Positions 1 to 5,330 of a DNA stretch of 18,444 nt are shown piece by piece. The DNA is from UBA2632 sp964452155. Lineage in GTDB: Bacteria; Bacteroidota; Bacteroidia; Bacteroidales; Dysgonomonadaceae. Positions within the stretch are counted from its first letter, which is position 1, and every line of letters begins with the position of its first letter. The notes below the pieces were generated by a model. It worked only from the letters and a program-made list of their open reading frames with translations. It was not told the origin of the DNA and ran no database searches. The DNA is taken from assembly GCA_964452155.1 (NCBI GenBank), contig CAYVLC010000045.1, forward strand, positions 1 to 18,444, given 5' to 3'. A program made the translations under genes and the position numbers.

Positions 1-38
1 TTACTAAGATAGATTTACATGTTAAAGAGTAAAATAAA

Positions 39-70
39 TTTGGATAGTGAGCAATGGTTCATTATCTTTG
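39..70 (+). promoter_or_regulatory. Bacteroidetes-type promoter for the DUF134/NifX/DUF5320 cluster
   Basis: A -33 element TTTG (39-42) is followed after exactly 20 bases by TATCTTTG (63-70), a full match to the Bacteroidetes -7 consensus TAnnTTTG. Transcription would begin about 6-8 bases downstream, leaving a leader of under 20 bases before the ATG at 95. Both elements and their spacing are seen directly. That they are used is inferred. Confidence 0.7.
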
Positions 71-94
71 CAGTGAACATAGATAATAAAAAGT

Positions 95-691
95 ATGTGT
101 GCACGTATAAAAAGACCTCGTAAGATATTAAGTCCTCCTATCATAAAGGGTTTCAAACCTTATGGATTGGATGCCGATTTGAAACCATCGGTGAGTGCTG
201 TCAATTTACTGTTTGAGGAATACGAGGCTCTGCGATTGTGCGACTATGACAGGCTCAATCATCACCAAGCTTCACTGATGATGGATGTGTCGCGGCCCAC
301 TTTCACGCGCATTTATGCAGCTGCATTGCAAAAAGTGGCTACCGCATTTGTAGAAGGGCGTCAAATAGCTATTGAGGGAGGCAAGGTTTATTTCGATAGC
401 GATTGGCATCAGTGCAATGCATGTGAGTGCTACTTTAGTCATCCGCATAAGCTTATGCCCATAGAGGAGTGTCCATTGTGTGGCAGCGAAGATATTTCGG
501 ACTTTGAAATTCCCGATGAGAGCACCCAAATGCGTGCTGCAGGAGATATGTGTGTGTGCACTCATTGTGAGTTTGAGCAAGCGCATCAATCGGGCAGACC
601 CTGCAAAGAATTGGTTTGTCCACAATGCGGACACTTTATGAAAAGAAAAGGTGGCCACGGTAGAAGAGGTCGTAAAATGCAAGGAATATGA
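95..691 (+). CDS. DUF134-family HTH regulator with Cys-rich C-terminal extension
   Basis: This 198-residue protein has two parts. Residues 5-95 match the DUF134 family, a small putative DNA-binding family with a sigma-70 region 4-like helix-turn-helix. Its hallmarks are visible: EEYEALRLCD at 41-50 and the recognition-helix region MDVSRPTFTRI at 63-73. Residues 105-185 are unusual and Cys-rich: C107, C110, C112, C126 and C129, then C153, C155, C158, C170, C175 and C178, followed by a basic Gly/Arg/Lys tail. The spacing suggests one or two zinc ribbons or a metal site. As the first gene after a good promoter, and overlapping the next gene by ATGA (688-691), it is probably the regulator of the cluster, perhaps sensing metal or redox state. 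The family call is firm. The ligand and targets are inferred. Confidence 0.85.
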   Translation: MCARIKRPRKILSPPIIKGFKPYGLDADLKPSVSAVNLLFEEYEALRLCDYDRLNHHQASLMMDVSRPTFTRIYAAALQKVATAFVEGRQIAIEGGKVYFDSDWHQCNACECYFSHPHKLMPIEECPLCGSEDISDFEIPDESTQMRAAGDMCVCTHCEFEQAHQSGRPCKELVCPQCGHFMKRKGGHGRRGRKMQGI

Positions 692-1014
692 AAGTAGCAG
701 TAGCTTCACAAGGAAATACACTCGAATCAAATATAGATAGTAGCTTCGGGCGTTGCGCATGGTTCATTATAATTGATACTAAAGATGGTGGTATGGAGTT
801 TATACCCAACACCAACCGAGACATGGAGGAACATGCGGGCAAAGCTGCCGTTGAATTGATGGCTCTGCGCAATGTAGAGATGATTGTGTCGGGCGAGTTT
901 GGTGTGAAAATAAAACCAATGCTCGATAGTATGCACATACAAATGGTAATGATAGAGGATTCCGAGAAGAGAGTCTGTGATATCATTGCGTTACTAAACA
1001 ATAGGAGGAAATAA
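688..1014 (+). CDS. NifX/NifB-type (dinitrogenase FeMo-cofactor biosynthesis family) small protein, copy 1
   Basis: This 108-residue single-domain protein belongs to the NifX/NafY/NifB C-terminal family (IPR003731-type). It begins MKVAVAS and has the family SxFGRC..F signature at about residues 19-25, here with Cys23, and a central acidic/Gly loop VSGEFGVK. Members bind or carry metal-sulfur clusters. The best studied non-nitrogenase member is the Desulfovibrio orange protein ORP, which holds a Mo-Cu sulfide cluster. The start codon overlaps the DUF134 stop (ATGA), so the two are translationally coupled. No nif structural genes are present in the window, so a nitrogenase role is unlikely. It is one of three family members in this cluster, and they are clearly diverged from one another. 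Which metal it binds, if any, cannot be read from the sequence. Confidence 0.85.
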   Translation: MKVAVASQGNTLESNIDSSFGRCAWFIIIDTKDGGMEFIPNTNRDMEEHAGKAAVELMALRNVEMIVSGEFGVKIKPMLDSMHIQMVMIEDSEKRVCDIIALLNNRRK

Positions 1015-1018
1015 AACT

Positions 1019-1201
1019 ATGCCAAAATTAGATGGTACAGGTCCCGATGGAAAGGGCAAAGGAACAGGAAGAGGATTAGGAAAGTGTAAATCGGCTACCG
1101 ACGAAGAGAAACTGGCAAAACTGGGCAGGGGAATGGGTAAGAAACGAAATTCGTGCACCGAGGAGGGCCGTGGAAAACGGTTGAATGCAGGTCTGAAATA
1201 A
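1019..1201 (+). CDS. Small Gly/Lys-rich DUF5320-like protein (60 aa)
   Basis: This is a very small basic protein with a strong ribosome-binding sequence (AGGAGG, 1002-1007) upstream of its ATG, which supports it as a real gene. It starts 4 bases after the previous stop. The N-terminus lines up without gaps with the 124-residue protein at 1607-1981: MP.L...GP.G.G..TGR..G.C, sharing Leu4, G8-P9, G11, G13, T16-G17-R18, G21 and Cys23. That pattern is typical of DUF5320 proteins found beside NifX/MinD clusters in anaerobes. It has a second Cys at residue 47 and a RGMGK motif near residue 38. The function of the family is unknown. A partner or scaffold role for the cluster's Fe-S or metal proteins is inferred from its location only. 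Confidence 0.7.
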   Translation: MPKLDGTGPDGKGKGTGRGLGKCKSATDEEKLAKLGRGMGKKRNSCTEEGRGKRLNAGLK

Positions 1202-1263
1202 CAAAATGGGGTATAAGGTGTGTGGTGTGTGGCTTGATTGTATGAGAAATAACAAAAAACCAA

Positions 1264-1344
1264 TGTCATACTGAACGGAGTGAAGTATCTTTTTAATATT
1301 TGCCTACTCTTTCAACAGACTCCTCACTAAGTATCGGAATGACA
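1264..1344. repeat. Inverted-repeat (MITE/REP-like) element, copy 1
   Basis: This 81-base element starts TGTCAT and ends ATGACA. Its two arms are imperfect inverted repeats of about 28 bases. The left arm contains CGGAGTGAAGTATCT (1275-1289), and the same 15 bases occur in reverse complement in the element at 18239-18321. Both right arms begin CAACAGA. There is no coding content. The class resembles short dispersed intergenic repeats that I recall from Bacteroidetes genomes. Confidence 0.65.
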
Positions 1345-1456
1345 GATATCTTCGAATGACCTCCTTTGCGCCTTAGCGTCTTAGCGAGATACCTTTGAGT
1401 GGAATGAACCAAACCGACGGTCACTGAGCCTGTCGAATTGTTCGGAAATCGTTGTG

Positions 1457-1486
1457 CCCTGTGAAATCATATTATATTTCACAGGG
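1457..1486. promoter_or_regulatory. Perfect 11-bp inverted repeat (hairpin or operator-like)
   Basis: CCCTGTGAAAT (1457-1467) and its exact reverse complement (1476-1486) flank an 8-base AT-rich loop. No T-run follows, so it is a poor terminator. The half-sites TGTGA/TCACA are CRP/FNR-like words, but they are 14 bases apart, wider than the usual 6. It could be a protein-binding site, an mRNA stem in the intercistronic spacer, or part of another dispersed repeat. Confidence 0.4.
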
Positions 1487-1606
1487 GTGTGCTGCGAAGC
1501 AGAAATAGCAAGAAGAGAAAATGAATATTTTGCTAAAGCCACACACGGAATTACACCTGAGTATTTTCAGTATAGATTAATAGAAACATTTTAAAAATTA
1601 ATTACA

Positions 1607-1981
1607 ATGCCAAGTTTAAATCAAAAAGGTCCTATGGGCGATGGCCCAATGACAGGACGCAAAATGGGTCGTTGCACCAATTATGGTGTGGGACGCAAAA
1701 GTCAAACAACACAAGAGAACGAGAATATAGAAAACCCTATCAATGACAACCCAGTAAATGACAACGCCCAAGGACAAGGACTCGGTAGAGGACGTACCCG
1801 TGGAATGGGTAGAGGCTTGAGAAATGGTATGGGCCGTGGTGCAGGAGATGGCCAAGGAAATGGAATGGGTCAAAATCGTGGAGGTCGCGGAATGGGCCGA
1901 AACGGTGGCGGCAGAAACGGAAATGGCGGTGGTCGTGGAACGGGTATGGGTAGAAGATTTCGTGACAACATCCAAGAATAG
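1607..1981 (+). CDS. DUF5320-family Gly/Arg/Met-rich protein (124 aa)
   Basis: The N-terminus (residues 1-23) has the DUF5320 signature MP....GP.G.GPMTGR..G.C with a single Cys at 23. Residues 30-54 form a polar Asn-rich linker. Residues 55-119 are low-complexity Gly/Arg/Met/Asn with repeated GMGRG/RGMGR words, ending in a short acidic tail. It is a longer paralog of the 60-residue protein at 1019-1201. DUF5320 genes are repeatedly found near NifX-like and MinD-like genes in anaerobic bacteria and archaea, but no biochemical function is established. The flexible basic tail could bind nucleic acid or act as an assembly surface, which is inference. The Shine-Dalgarno sequence is weak, and a terminator-like hairpin follows at 2018-2072. 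Confidence 0.75.
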   Translation: MPSLNQKGPMGDGPMTGRKMGRCTNYGVGRKSQTTQENENIENPINDNPVNDNAQGQGLGRGRTRGMGRGLRNGMGRGAGDGQGNGMGQNRGGRGMGRNGGGRNGNGGGRGTGMGRRFRDNIQE

Positions 1982-2017
1982 TTTTCTTGTAGAATATTAA
2001 ACAACCAATAACAACAC

Positions 2018-2072
2018 AAGCCCTGTGCTTACACATAATTCATTTCGAAATTATTGCACATGGGGCTTTTTT
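2018..2072 (+). terminator. Rho-independent terminator-like hairpin inside the cluster
   Basis: AAGCCC-TGTGC (2018-2028) pairs with GCACA-GGGCTT (2056-2068, with a 2-base bulge), followed by a T-run (2067-2072). The interior ATAATT/AATTAT stretches can extend the stem. It sits 36 bases after the DUF5320 stop and 29 bases before the next NifX-type gene. It would end or attenuate the upstream transcript. No clear -7/-33 promoter was found between it and 2101, so partial read-through is likely if the eight genes act together. Confidence 0.65.
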
Positions 2073-2100
2073 ATTTCAAAAAACAAAAATATACTTAATT

Positions 2101-2469
2101 ATGACAAAGAAAAGAATCGCAATTCCGATTGCCAACAATATGTTGTGCGAACATTTTGGCCATTGCCAAGCATTTGCTTTTGTGGATGTTGAAAACAACA
2201 TCATCACAGAAATCACAACAATGGATCCACCCGAACACACACCAGGCTCATTCCCAAAATGGGTGGCAGCCAATGGTGCTACCGATGTAATTGCCGGAGG
2301 CATGGGTGGCAAGGCTGTTAGCTTGTTTAACGAAGCTGGTGTGAATGCTTTTGTGGGAGCACCTGTGGACACACCAACCAATTTGGTGAACAAATTTCTT
2401 GCTGATGAATTGACACTGAGTGCCAACTATTGCAGTCATGATGAAAACCACAGTTGTGGTGGACATTAG
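2101..2469 (+). CDS. NifX/NifB-type (FeMo-cofactor biosynthesis family) small protein, copy 2
   Basis: This 122-residue member of the NifX/NifB family has the signature EHFGHCQAF at about residues 17-25 and a Gly-rich stretch AGGMGGKA in the middle. Its C-terminal tail carries two further Cys and three His (Y-C-S-H-D-E-N-H-S-C-G-G-H), a likely extra metal site that copies 1 and 3 lack. This His/Cys tail is typical of the ORP-cluster type of NifX-like protein in anaerobes. It lies 33 bases upstream of the first MinD-type ATPase, which is consistent with co-transcription. Family assignment is secure. Function as a cluster carrier or target for the adjacent ATPases is inferred. Confidence 0.85.
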   Translation: MTKKRIAIPIANNMLCEHFGHCQAFAFVDVENNIITEITTMDPPEHTPGSFPKWVAANGATDVIAGGMGGKAVSLFNEAGVNAFVGAPVDTPTNLVNKFLADELTLSANYCSHDENHSCGGH

Positions 2470-2502
2470 TTCTATGAGATCAATTGCAGCAACTTTCGAC
2501 GT

Positions 2503-3387
2503 ATGACAAACCAGCAAACATTTAAACTAGCAATTGCCAGTGGCAAAGGAGGGACGGGCAAGACAACCCTCTCTACCAATCTTGCTGCCTATATTGCCGA
2601 GCACCAAGAGGTGGTGATGGTAGATCTGGATGTGGAGGAACCCAATTCGGGATTGTTTTTCGATGGCACACTCGTGCACCAAGAAGACAATCACAATATG
2701 ACTCCCAACTGGGATGCTAGCAAGTGCACCCTTTGCGGTCTTTGTCAAGAGGTGTGCAATTTTAATGCAATTATCCAATTGGGCACTGCCATATTGGTCT
2801 ATCCAAAATTGTGCCATAGTTGCTATGCCTGTTCCGAGCTATGTCCGGAGGAAGCATTGCCTATGGAGCCAACCAAAATTGGTGTGTTGCGCGATTTTCA
2901 GTGGGGCAAACTACATTATGTAGAGAGTCGCCTCAATATTGGCGAAGAGCAAGCAGTGTCTAGCATTGCTAAAACCAAAAGATATGTTGCTGAAAAATAT
3001 CCGCATGTGTCTATGGCTATTTTTGATTCTCCCCCAGGCACATCGTGTCCTGTGATGGAAGCAACCAAAGATGCAGACTATGTGATATTGGTTACAGAAC
3101 CTACACCATTTGGTTTTCACGATTTGAAACTGGCTATAGAAACTATGCGCGAACTCAAAAAACCTTTCGGGGTAGTTATCAATCGCCACGGAATTGGTGA
3201 TGATGCAGTAGCCAACTATTGCCATGCCAAAGACATTGAGGTATTGGCCAAAATACCCAACAGTCGACAAATAGCAGAGCTGTACTCTAAGGGACACCTT
3301 ATATATCCTGCATTTCCGGAAGTGAAAGCAGCATTGAGCAATATTTTGGAGCATTGCATATCTATAAAGGAAGGAGCACTTAGATGA
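2503..3387 (+). CDS. MinD/Mrp-superfamily P-loop ATPase with inserted 2x[4Fe-4S] ferredoxin domain (first of pair)
   Basis: This 294-residue cytoplasmic ATPase has a deviant Walker A motif, SGKGGTGKTT, at 13-22, the MinD/ParA type with a signature Lys15. A bacterial ferredoxin domain is inserted between the A motif and the rest of the fold: C75, C78, C81, C85 and C104, C107, C110, C114, two complete CxxCxxCxxxC sets. DSPPG at 175-179 is the switch II/Walker B region, and a Cys-Pro pair (182-183) follows. Proteins of this kind pair ATP hydrolysis with Fe-S chemistry and occur in tandem in ORP clusters of sulfate reducers and in many archaea. Its stop overlaps the start of the next gene (ATGA), so the two are translationally coupled. 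The domain call is firm. The substrate, whether Fe-S/metal cluster insertion or something else, is unknown. Confidence 0.88.
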   Translation: MTNQQTFKLAIASGKGGTGKTTLSTNLAAYIAEHQEVVMVDLDVEEPNSGLFFDGTLVHQEDNHNMTPNWDASKCTLCGLCQEVCNFNAIIQLGTAILVYPKLCHSCYACSELCPEEALPMEPTKIGVLRDFQWGKLHYVESRLNIGEEQAVSSIAKTKRYVAEKYPHVSMAIFDSPPGTSCPVMEATKDADYVILVTEPTPFGFHDLKLAIETMRELKKPFGVVINRHGIGDDAVANYCHAKDIEVLAKIPNSRQIAELYSKGHLIYPAFPEVKAALSNILEHCISIKEGALR

Positions 3388-4262
3388 AAGAAATAGTAGT
3401 TATTTCGGGTAAGGGTGGCACAGGCAAAACCTCTCTCACTGCCTCGTTTGGCATGCTGGGGTCAACTGATGTGGTGCTTGCCGATTGTGATGTGGATGCT
3501 GCCGATATGCATCTGTTGATGCAGCCCGACTTTGAATGGGCCGAAGACTTTTATAGTGGCGAGGTTGCAACTATCGATCAGACCAATTGCACCAATTGCG
3601 GTTTGTGTCAGGATGTATGCCGGTTTGATGCTATTTCGGTGCACAACGAGCAATACATTATCAGTCCGCTCGACTGCGAGGGTTGTGGCTATTGTGCACG
3701 GGTGTGTCCTACTGAAACTATTATCAATAATAAATTGTTGTCGGGTCAGCTCTATATCTCCAATATCAAGACGGGTAGCCAAATGGTGCATGCACGATTG
3801 GGTATTGGGTCAGACAATTCGGGCAAATTGGTAGCCAAAGTAAAAGAGGAGGCCAAAGCCATTGCCCTTAAACAACAGAAAGATTACATTTTAGTGGATG
3901 GCTCTCCAGGCGTTGGTTGTCCCGTGGTTTCATCGCTTTCGGGAGCCAACTTTGTGGTGTTGGTTACAGAACCTTCCGTGTCGGGTATTCACGATTTGAA
4001 GCGGGTGTATGAGTTGGTAAAGAAATTCAATATCAAAGCAGGGTGCATCATCAACAAAGCAGATGTAAATGTTGATAAGCAAGCCAAGATAAAACGATTT
4101 TTGGCCGACGAAGGCATAGAACATTTACTTGACCTGCCTTATGATGAGGATTTTACCAAAGCCATGACCCTTGGGCAGACCATTGTAGAGTACGATACTA
4201 GTAAAAACTTAACCAACCTGATAGAACAGGCTTGGGAGAAAATAAAACAATTAACAAACTAA
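3384..4262 (+). CDS. MinD/Mrp-superfamily P-loop ATPase with inserted 2x[4Fe-4S] ferredoxin domain (second of pair)
   Basis: This 292-residue paralog of the preceding gene has the same layout. Deviant Walker A SGKGGTGKTS lies at 8-17. The ferredoxin insert has C69, C72, C75, C79 and C98, C101, C104, C108. Switch II is VDGSPGVGCPV, carrying an extra Gly compared with the DSPPG of the first copy but the same Cys-Pro pair. The start codon lies within the last four bases of the upstream gene. Two non-identical but co-translated copies suggest a heterodimer, since MinD/NBP35-type ATPases work as dimers. It is followed after 14 bases by the third NifX-type gene. All eight cluster Cys are intact in both copies, so both probably carry clusters. 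Confidence 0.88.
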   Translation: MKEIVVISGKGGTGKTSLTASFGMLGSTDVVLADCDVDAADMHLLMQPDFEWAEDFYSGEVATIDQTNCTNCGLCQDVCRFDAISVHNEQYIISPLDCEGCGYCARVCPTETIINNKLLSGQLYISNIKTGSQMVHARLGIGSDNSGKLVAKVKEEAKAIALKQQKDYILVDGSPGVGCPVVSSLSGANFVVLVTEPSVSGIHDLKRVYELVKKFNIKAGCIINKADVNVDKQAKIKRFLADEGIEHLLDLPYDEDFTKAMTLGQTIVEYDTSKNLTNLIEQAWEKIKQLTN

Positions 4263-4276
4263 AAAAGAAGATAGAT

Positions 4277-4615
4277 ATGAAAATAGCATTTACAGCTGCT
4301 GGCAAAGATTGGGACGCAATGATAGACCCACGATTTGGCAGAACAGAATACATTGTAGTTTTTGATGAGGCGTCAGACAAATTGTCGGTAATAGATAATA
4401 GTGCAATAAAGAGCGAAGCGCATGGAGCCGGAACTGCCACATCGCAAAAGATATTTGCACTCAATCCCGATGTATTGATTACTGGAAACGGCCCGGGAGA
4501 CAATGCCACCATAGCACTAGAAAAGATGGATATGAAGATATTTGTGGGTGCGCAAGATTTGACATTGAAGCAGGCCTACGATAAATACAAAAAAGGTGAG
4601 TTGAAAGGGATATAA
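4277..4615 (+). CDS. NifX/NifB-type (FeMo-cofactor biosynthesis family) small protein, copy 3
   Basis: This 112-residue protein of the NifX/NifB family starts MKIAFTA and has the signature DPRFGRTEY at about residues 17-25, where Thr replaces the Cys of copies 1 and 2. It continues with the GAGTATSQKI and ITGNGPGDNA loops typical of ORP-like proteins. The frame is open back to an upstream ATG at 4232, inside the previous gene. I place the start at 4277 because that gives the canonical family N-terminus and has a purine-rich AAAGAAG sequence about 7 bases before it. It ends the cluster. Lack of the signature Cys suggests it differs in metal binding from the other two copies. Confidence 0.85.
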   Translation: MKIAFTAAGKDWDAMIDPRFGRTEYIVVFDEASDKLSVIDNSAIKSEAHGAGTATSQKIFALNPDVLITGNGPGDNATIALEKMDMKIFVGAQDLTLKQAYDKYKKGELKGI

Positions 4616-4634
4616 GAAACTCAAAATATATGTA

Positions 4635-4655
4635 ATAGGAGCTTCCAGCTCCTAT
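4635..4655. terminator. Hairpin after the ORP-like cluster
   Basis: ATAGGAGCT (4635-4643) and its exact reverse complement (4647-4655) enclose a 3-base loop, 19 bases after the last NifX stop. The following bases are only moderately T-rich (ATTCTT), so it is a weak intrinsic terminator on its own. It is the first of three stems in this convergent junction. Confidence 0.5.
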
Positions 4656-4678
4656 ATTCTTACAACAACAAATTTGAC

Positions 4679-4749
4679 CTCCCCCAAAGCAAGATGCTTT
4701 GGGGAGACCACTAACCGCACCAGCGAATTACCAAAGCAGGATGCTTTGG
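4679..4749. repeat. Two related hairpins with CAAAGCA/TGCTTTG arms
   Basis: The first stem is CTCCCC(C)AAAGCA with TGCTTTGGGGAG (4679-4706, loop AGA). The second is CCAAAGCA with TGCTTTGG (4731-4749, loop GGA). The shared core AAAGCA-N3-TGCTTT recurs 45 bases apart, so these are tandem copies of one small stem-loop, probably a dispersed intergenic repeat. Lying between convergent genes, they may also stop transcription from either side. Confidence 0.55.
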
Positions 4750-4770
4750 ATACATTGCTGTCAGCGATAG

Positions 4771-5271
4771 TTAGTTTATTATTTCAGCAAACAACTCCCT
4801 ATTCTTATCAACAAATTGAGCAATGATGGCTGTTTGTGCTTTTTCTATTTGATAATATTGCTCTTCAATCTCTTCAAACACTTCGAAATCGACATACATG
4901 GCGTTGAACTCTTCGTCGGTAGTATCTCGCTCCAACTCTTTGCGATTGGCATCGAATATCACTTTTGCTCTATAAATAAGCTTAGCAGTGCCTTCGGCGC
5001 CAAGTATCTTAAAAGCTTTGGCTGTGGGGTTGTCAAAGATATAGCCTCCATAGCCGTTTTGAATCAGCTGTACAAAGCCTCCATGATTTACCTCTTTCCT
5101 AAAATAATGATAGGCTAGCAAGGCATGTTGGTATCCGTTGAGCTTTTGAAGATTGTCTGCACTCAGCTGATTATCAACCTCGGCAAGGTACGCATCGGTA
5201 TATAGATTGATATAATCAATTGGTTCCTTTTTGAGGGTATCGGCAATTTGTTTTTCTGTAATTTGTATCAT
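4771..5271 (-). CDS. DUF4375 (DMP19-like) domain protein
   Basis: This 166-residue acidic cytoplasmic protein has no signal peptide or membrane segment. The region at 59-80, KEVNHGGFVQLIQNGYGGYIF, matches the DUF4375/DMP19 core, which typically reads (E)VxNGGFxQfxxNs.G. The C-terminal half is rich in Glu and predicted helical. Members occur in many Bacteroidetes and Proteobacteria and some are found near toxin or immunity genes, but no function is established, and no such partner lies here. It is preceded by its own -7-like box and lies 59 bases downstream of the transporter on the same strand, so it may be read from both its own and an upstream promoter. Confidence 0.65.
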   Translation of the reverse strand: MIQITEKQIADTLKKEPIDYINLYTDAYLAEVDNQLSADNLQKLNGYQHALLAYHYFRKEVNHGGFVQLIQNGYGGYIFDNPTAKAFKILGAEGTAKLIYRAKVIFDANRKELERDTTDEEFNAMYVDFEVFEEIEEQYYQIEKAQTAIIAQFVDKNRELFAEIIN

Positions 5272-5296
5272 ACTGCTGTGTATTATTTCTTTTCAA

Positions 5297-5304
5297 CAAA
5301 TATA
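5297..5304 (-). promoter_or_regulatory. Putative -7 element for the DUF4375 gene
   Basis: On the - strand this reads TATATTTG, a full match to TAnnTTTG, 25 bases upstream of the ATG. A TTTG word lies only 14 bases further upstream, closer than the usual 19-21, so the -33 element is not convincing. Confidence 0.4.
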
Positions 5305-5330
5305 GAACATTTTTTATTCAAAAGAGAGCT

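Larger units (their letters stand above)
1202..1606. other. 405-base gene-free spacer inside the cluster, rich in dispersed-repeat-like sequence
   Basis: No convincing gene lies here. In order it holds an inverted-repeat element with TGTCAT/ATGACA ends (1264-1344), a stretch with two CTTAGCG words (1372-1385), a segment GGTCACTGAGCCTGTCGAA (1420-1438) of the kind I recall as common intergenic repeat sequence in many bacteria, and a perfect 11-bp hairpin (1457-1486). The last 100 bases lead into the next gene. No full TAnnTTTG promoter box was found ahead of 1607. Confidence 0.6.

Noticed and set aside
1388..1594. Open frame on the + strand ending ENEYFAKATHGITPEYFQ..., resembling the tail of an AraC-type regulator
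   Set aside because: Only the words F.KAT.GITPEY recall the AraC family. The upstream part is read through repeat and hairpin sequence, there is no start with a ribosome-binding site, and no other AraC motif is present. At best it is a remnant.
1616..1975. 119-codon open frame opposite the DUF5320 gene
   Set aside because: It is a Thr/Ser/His-rich shadow produced by the Gly/Arg-rich codons of the + strand gene.
2503..4262. Chromosome or plasmid partition (ParA/MinD) genes
   Set aside because: The Walker A motif is of that superfamily, but the inserted 2x[4Fe-4S] domain and the NifX-type neighbours place these in the metal-cluster ATPase group. No ParB, MinC or parS-like site is nearby.
688..4615. 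A nitrogenase cofactor (nif) operon
   Set aside because: The NifX/NifB-type domains are present, but no nifHDK, nifEN or radical-SAM NifB domain is visible. The MinD-type ATPases have ferredoxin inserts unlike NifH.
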